Of a DNA stretch of 8,436 nucleotides, positions 6,051 through 8,436 are shown in pieces (within the stretch, counting starts at the first letter, position 1; each line of letters starts with the position of its first letter). Below the pieces are notes generated by a model. That model searched no databases and was not told where the DNA came from. It worked only from the letters and a program-made list of their open reading frames with translations. The position numbers were made by a program, and so were the translations under genes. Source of the stretch: Bacteroidia bacterium (GTDB lineage Bacteria; Bacteroidota; Bacteroidia; Bacteroidales; UBA932). The stretch lies in assembly GCA_021153285.1 (NCBI GenBank), contig JAGKTT010000077.1:1-8436 (forward strand). The letters are read 5' to 3'.

Positions 6051-6058
6051 CAAAAATA
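6051..6058 (-). promoter_or_regulatory. Possible eno promoter -7 box
   Basis: On the minus strand TATTTTTG (6058-6051) fits TAnnTTTG in the 49-bp gap before eno. The nearest -33-like TTG is 23 bp upstream, slightly too far, and lies in the 3' end of the preceding gene. It is a moderate candidate for expressing eno apart from the hydrolase gene. Confidence 0.4.
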
Positions 6059-6066
6059 ATTCCATA

Positions 6067-7869
6067 CTATCTAACTATCGGCAATACAATATGTGACTGA
6101 GCATCTTTCTGATGGTATATAGTAATTTCAGAAGATATATAATCTTCCGAATCTGCCTCATATATATTTGGCAGATAGGTCTGCGGATTAATATTGACCA
6201 GTGGGAACCAGCTGCTCTGAATCTGAACCATCATCCTATGTCCAGGCATAATCCAATGGGCGATGTCATTCATTGTAAAATCTAGGTGCAGGATTTCTCC
6301 AGGATTTGCTTTGACAGGGCTGTCATAAGCATATCGATACCTTATTGGAAAGACATCTCCCCTGACAAGCATCTGATATCCGTCAGGGTGAACATCGATG
6401 AATTTTACGACTATGTCGGCATCCTCTGTCGAGAGAGACAGGTCAAATTTGACCTGAAGCGGTCCTTGAAGCTTGATAATTTCATCAATAACTTCTGAAG
6501 TAAAAGTCAGAACATCGTTACGTGATGATGCAAACGACTGGTCTGCAACCATATACGAATTATCTCTCCTCGTCGCATCTGCCATAAACGGTACAGGTGT
6601 GAAAGGGTCGGAACAATATGTATCAGAAGATTGAAGCTGGGTAGGAGATGCATATGAAAGAGATCTGTCTTCCGAAAGATATAGAGGAGTATACTCAGTA
6701 TCATCAGCAGGCCATTTATCCATAAACTGCCATTGCTGCGAGCCAGAAGCAAAAAGATACACAGGTTCCGGCCTTTGACCTTTACCCTCAAGATAATATC
6801 TGAAGAAAGGGTACTCTATCTTCTCCATAAAATACTGCGATAGATTCTCGCCGAATTTTCTATCGCCAAGTCCCTCATAGTCAGCATTATGCCATCCGCC
6901 GTGAGTCCAAGGTCCATAGACAAAGTGCAAATCCGTATCGGGTGAATTATCTCTGATAAGTTTATAAGTATTCAGTGCGCCATAACAATCATCAGTATCA
7001 TATTCTCCACCTACGACAAGAATAGCCGGCTGGACATCATTAAGATGAGGTTCAATAGATCTTTCCTTCCAATATTCATCATAATGCGGATGCTCAAGGA
7101 TCTCATTCCAGAAGGATAGTGTGTCAGGAAGTGAAGCTGTCATATTTGATAATGTCTGCTTTCCAAGAAACCAGCTGTATGCATTATCACCTACAGGAGA
7201 TTCCAATCCGTGATCCTCTTTCACCGGATTATCGTGTTTCTTGAACATATATGGAGCGAAAGAATAAATATCAAGAAGCATCAGTGCACCATTATGATGC
7301 ACATCATCACCTTTAAACCAATCAAGAATCGGAGCCTGTGGAGAAACAGCCTTCAATGCAGGATGTCCTGAGAGCGCAGCCATTGTGGCGTAAAAACCAG
7401 GATAAGACATTCCAGTAACTCCTACAGAACCATTATTATCAGTATTTTCAAGCAACCATTCAATCGTATCAAAAGTATCGGAAGCTTCATCTGTCTCAAC
7501 ACCTGACTTATGGGGATCGAACGGTCTGACATTCTCATATTCTCCCTCACTCATATACCTGCCACGTACATCCTGAAAGACAATAATATACTTATTCTTC
7601 AGGAATTCAGTCATATATTCGGTAAGATCTCCCTTCCATCCATCCCCATATGGTGCGCAAGAATAAGGGGTCCTGACCATCAGAACAGGTCTGTCTTCAG
7701 AGCCGACAGGCTGATATACAGAAGTATATAAGCTGACGCCATCACGCATCGGAATCATAACTTCTGACTTGGAATAATTCTCTTCAAGCCAACCGGAATC
7801 AATTACAGCCTCATTTCCGCACGAAAAGAAAGCAAAACATAGAAAAATTAAAACTAAAAGCCTGCGCAT
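6067..7869 (-). CDS. CocE/NonD-family (peptidase S15-like) lipoprotein hydrolase
   Basis: This 600-residue alpha/beta hydrolase belongs to the CocE/X-Pro dipeptidyl-peptidase (S15) superfamily. A lipoprotein signal MRRLLVLIFLCFAFFSC ends in a lipobox with C17, so it should be lipid-anchored in the cell envelope. Its surface exposure is unclear because no strong acidic export signal follows the cysteine. The catalytic domain has VMIPMRDGVSLYT (37-49), QDVRGRYMSEGE (99-110), the nucleophile S155 in GMSYPG, the acid D291 in GGEYDTDD and the base H323 in GPWTHGGW. The C-terminal jelly-roll domain (about 400-600) ends with the usual IVLPI. GDD at 187-189 and the acidic pair D293/D294 resemble the carboxylate cluster of alpha-amino-acid ester hydrolases. 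A dipeptidyl peptidase, ester hydrolase or acylase role is possible. It lies upstream of eno in the same direction. Confidence 0.88.
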   Translation of the reverse strand: MRRLLVLIFLCFAFFSCGNEAVIDSGWLEENYSKSEVMIPMRDGVSLYTSVYQPVGSEDRPVLMVRTPYSCAPYGDGWKGDLTEYMTEFLKNKYIIVFQDVRGRYMSEGEYENVRPFDPHKSGVETDEASDTFDTIEWLLENTDNNGSVGVTGMSYPGFYATMAALSGHPALKAVSPQAPILDWFKGDDVHHNGALMLLDIYSFAPYMFKKHDNPVKEDHGLESPVGDNAYSWFLGKQTLSNMTASLPDTLSFWNEILEHPHYDEYWKERSIEPHLNDVQPAILVVGGEYDTDDCYGALNTYKLIRDNSPDTDLHFVYGPWTHGGWHNADYEGLGDRKFGENLSQYFMEKIEYPFFRYYLEGKGQRPEPVYLFASGSQQWQFMDKWPADDTEYTPLYLSEDRSLSYASPTQLQSSDTYCSDPFTPVPFMADATRRDNSYMVADQSFASSRNDVLTFTSEVIDEIIKLQGPLQVKFDLSLSTEDADIVVKFIDVHPDGYQMLVRGDVFPIRYRYAYDSPVKANPGEILHLDFTMNDIAHWIMPGHRMMVQIQSSWFPLVNINPQTYLPNIYEADSEDYISSEITIYHQKDAQSHIVLPIVR

Positions 7870-7895
7870 ATCCGTTCAATATTATGAAAGAATTG

Positions 7896-7903
7896 CAAAT
7901 ATA
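7896..7903 (-). promoter_or_regulatory. Promoter -7 box of the lipoprotein hydrolase gene
   Basis: On the minus strand TATATTTG (7903-7896) fits TAnnTTTG exactly, 26 bp before the ATG. The -33 position holds only a weak T-run (about 7921-7924). A start near 7889 leaves a leader of roughly 20 nt. Confidence 0.55.
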
Positions 7904-8436
7904 AACAAAATACGATACAGAAAATCGATATGTATACACGAACACACACATAAATGGGGGCGGCCACAAAAATATGTGCTTGATAAATAGGTGGTTGCTT
8001 TTATACTTATAAATATAAAGGTTACAACAGATGCTCATAATATTCTGTATTCATCTATAAAACCCTTAATGTGTCGCTATTAAGCTTGATTTAACTCGCT
8101 ACGAAACCTTGAAACACAAAGAATTTCAATATAGATGACCAGTCGGGGATTTCTGTGTTCCAAGGCCTTTCGTGACGCACCTTGAAACACAAAGAAGCAC
8201 AATATAGAGAGTGAGGAGAGGGCCGATGTGTTCGAAGGATTCAGTAAAGCCTAGCTGTAAGACGGTGAGAATTACCTGTGACAGATGCAGGTGATTCAGT
8301 ATATAGCATTGGTACATATGCACTTGCATTATTCAGTCCAATGCATACATACTCACGCTGCATCTACAGATACATACTCTTGCGAGTGCCCGTCCTAACA
8401 GGGTCAGCTAACCCGTTGAGCGGAAAATCATCATCT
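7904..8436. other. Gene-poor right end with repeats and small inverted repeats
   Basis: About 530 bp hold no convincing protein gene on either strand; the open frames here are short, low-complexity or cross the repeats. The left part (to about 8095) is AT-rich and featureless apart from short palindromic TTTATA/TATAAA sequence near 8000-8013. The middle part (8101-8208) carries a cluster of related repeats. The right part holds small inverted repeats: ACCTG/CAGGT (8274-8278, 8288-8292), AGATGCAG/CTGCATCT (8283-8290, 8358-8365), GCATTGG/CCAATGC (8306-8312, 8338-8344). It also holds a repeated ATACATACTC (8345-8354, 8370-8379). No RNA family was recognised. Confidence 0.6.
8101..8208. repeat. 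Repeat cluster: two direct copies flanking an inverted copy
   Basis: Copy 1 (8106-8135) and copy 2 (8179-8208) share the 18-mer ACCTTGAAACACAAAGAA and then, after three differing bases, CAATATAGA: 27 of 30 positions match at a spacing of 73 bp. Between them, the reverse complement of 8151-8173 begins ACGAAAGGCCTTGGAACACA and ends GAA. It matches 8101-8123 apart from two 2-base indels and one substitution. The middle copy can therefore pair with either flanking copy. The sequence has no open frame on the plus strand across it. The type of element is not recognised. Confidence 0.8.

Noticed and set aside
7811..8038. Minus-strand 75-residue hydrophobic frame overlapping the start of the lipoprotein gene
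   Set aside because: AT-rich, low-complexity translation that overlaps the lipoprotein signal sequence in another frame and its promoter.
8101..8208. Possible CRISPR array
   Set aside because: Only two direct copies with an inverted copy inside the spacer, internal mismatches, and no cas genes nearby.
8126..8329. Minus-strand 67-residue frame across the repeat cluster
   Set aside because: It runs through the repeats and inverted copies, has no recognisable motif, and its start lies in the small-stem region without a promoter.

Overview
The window looks like chromosomal DNA from a Bacteroidales-type member of the Bacteroidota. The evidence is the repeated promoter architecture (a -7 box of the form TAnnTTTG, usually with a TTG/TTTG element about 19-20 bp upstream), starts with little or no Shine-Dalgarno sequence, a zinc-independent type B ribosomal protein L31, and an archaeal-type GlmM. 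The species cannot be named from this sequence alone.

Layout, left to right. On the minus strand: rpmE2 (L31 type B), then a two-gene unit in which a phosphoglucosamine mutase (glmM-like) is followed by a divergent GH171/DUF1343 (NamZ-like) gene. Divergent from glmM on the plus strand is a small four-helix DUF486 membrane protein. Next on the plus strand comes a tRNA-Glu(CUC) with its own promoter and a strong terminator. Directly abutting that terminator is a glycerate kinase that has lost its first 65 or so residues. A bidirectional terminator separates this remnant from a minus-strand tRNA-Ala(UGC). Then, on the minus strand, come enolase and, upstream of it, a large CocE/S15-family lipoprotein hydrolase. 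The last ~570 bp have no convincing gene. They contain a cluster of related repeats (two direct copies and one inverted copy) and several small inverted repeats.

How the genes fit together: most are housekeeping genes (translation, UDP-GlcNAc precursor synthesis, glycolysis). GlmM makes GlcN-1-P for peptidoglycan, and the gene after it belongs to a family of exo-N-acetylmuramidases, so this pair may serve cell-wall metabolism. Glycerate kinase and enolase both act around the 2-/3-phosphoglycerate node, but the kinase is truncated and probably dead.

The points most worth a second look are the glycerate kinase/tRNA-Glu junction, the GH171 homologue without the family's PEHG motif or a signal peptide, the amino-acid-ester-hydrolase-like acidic cluster in the lipoprotein hydrolase, and the repeat cluster at the right end. 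I do not see a complete novel multi-gene system (defence, secretion or biosynthetic) in this window.
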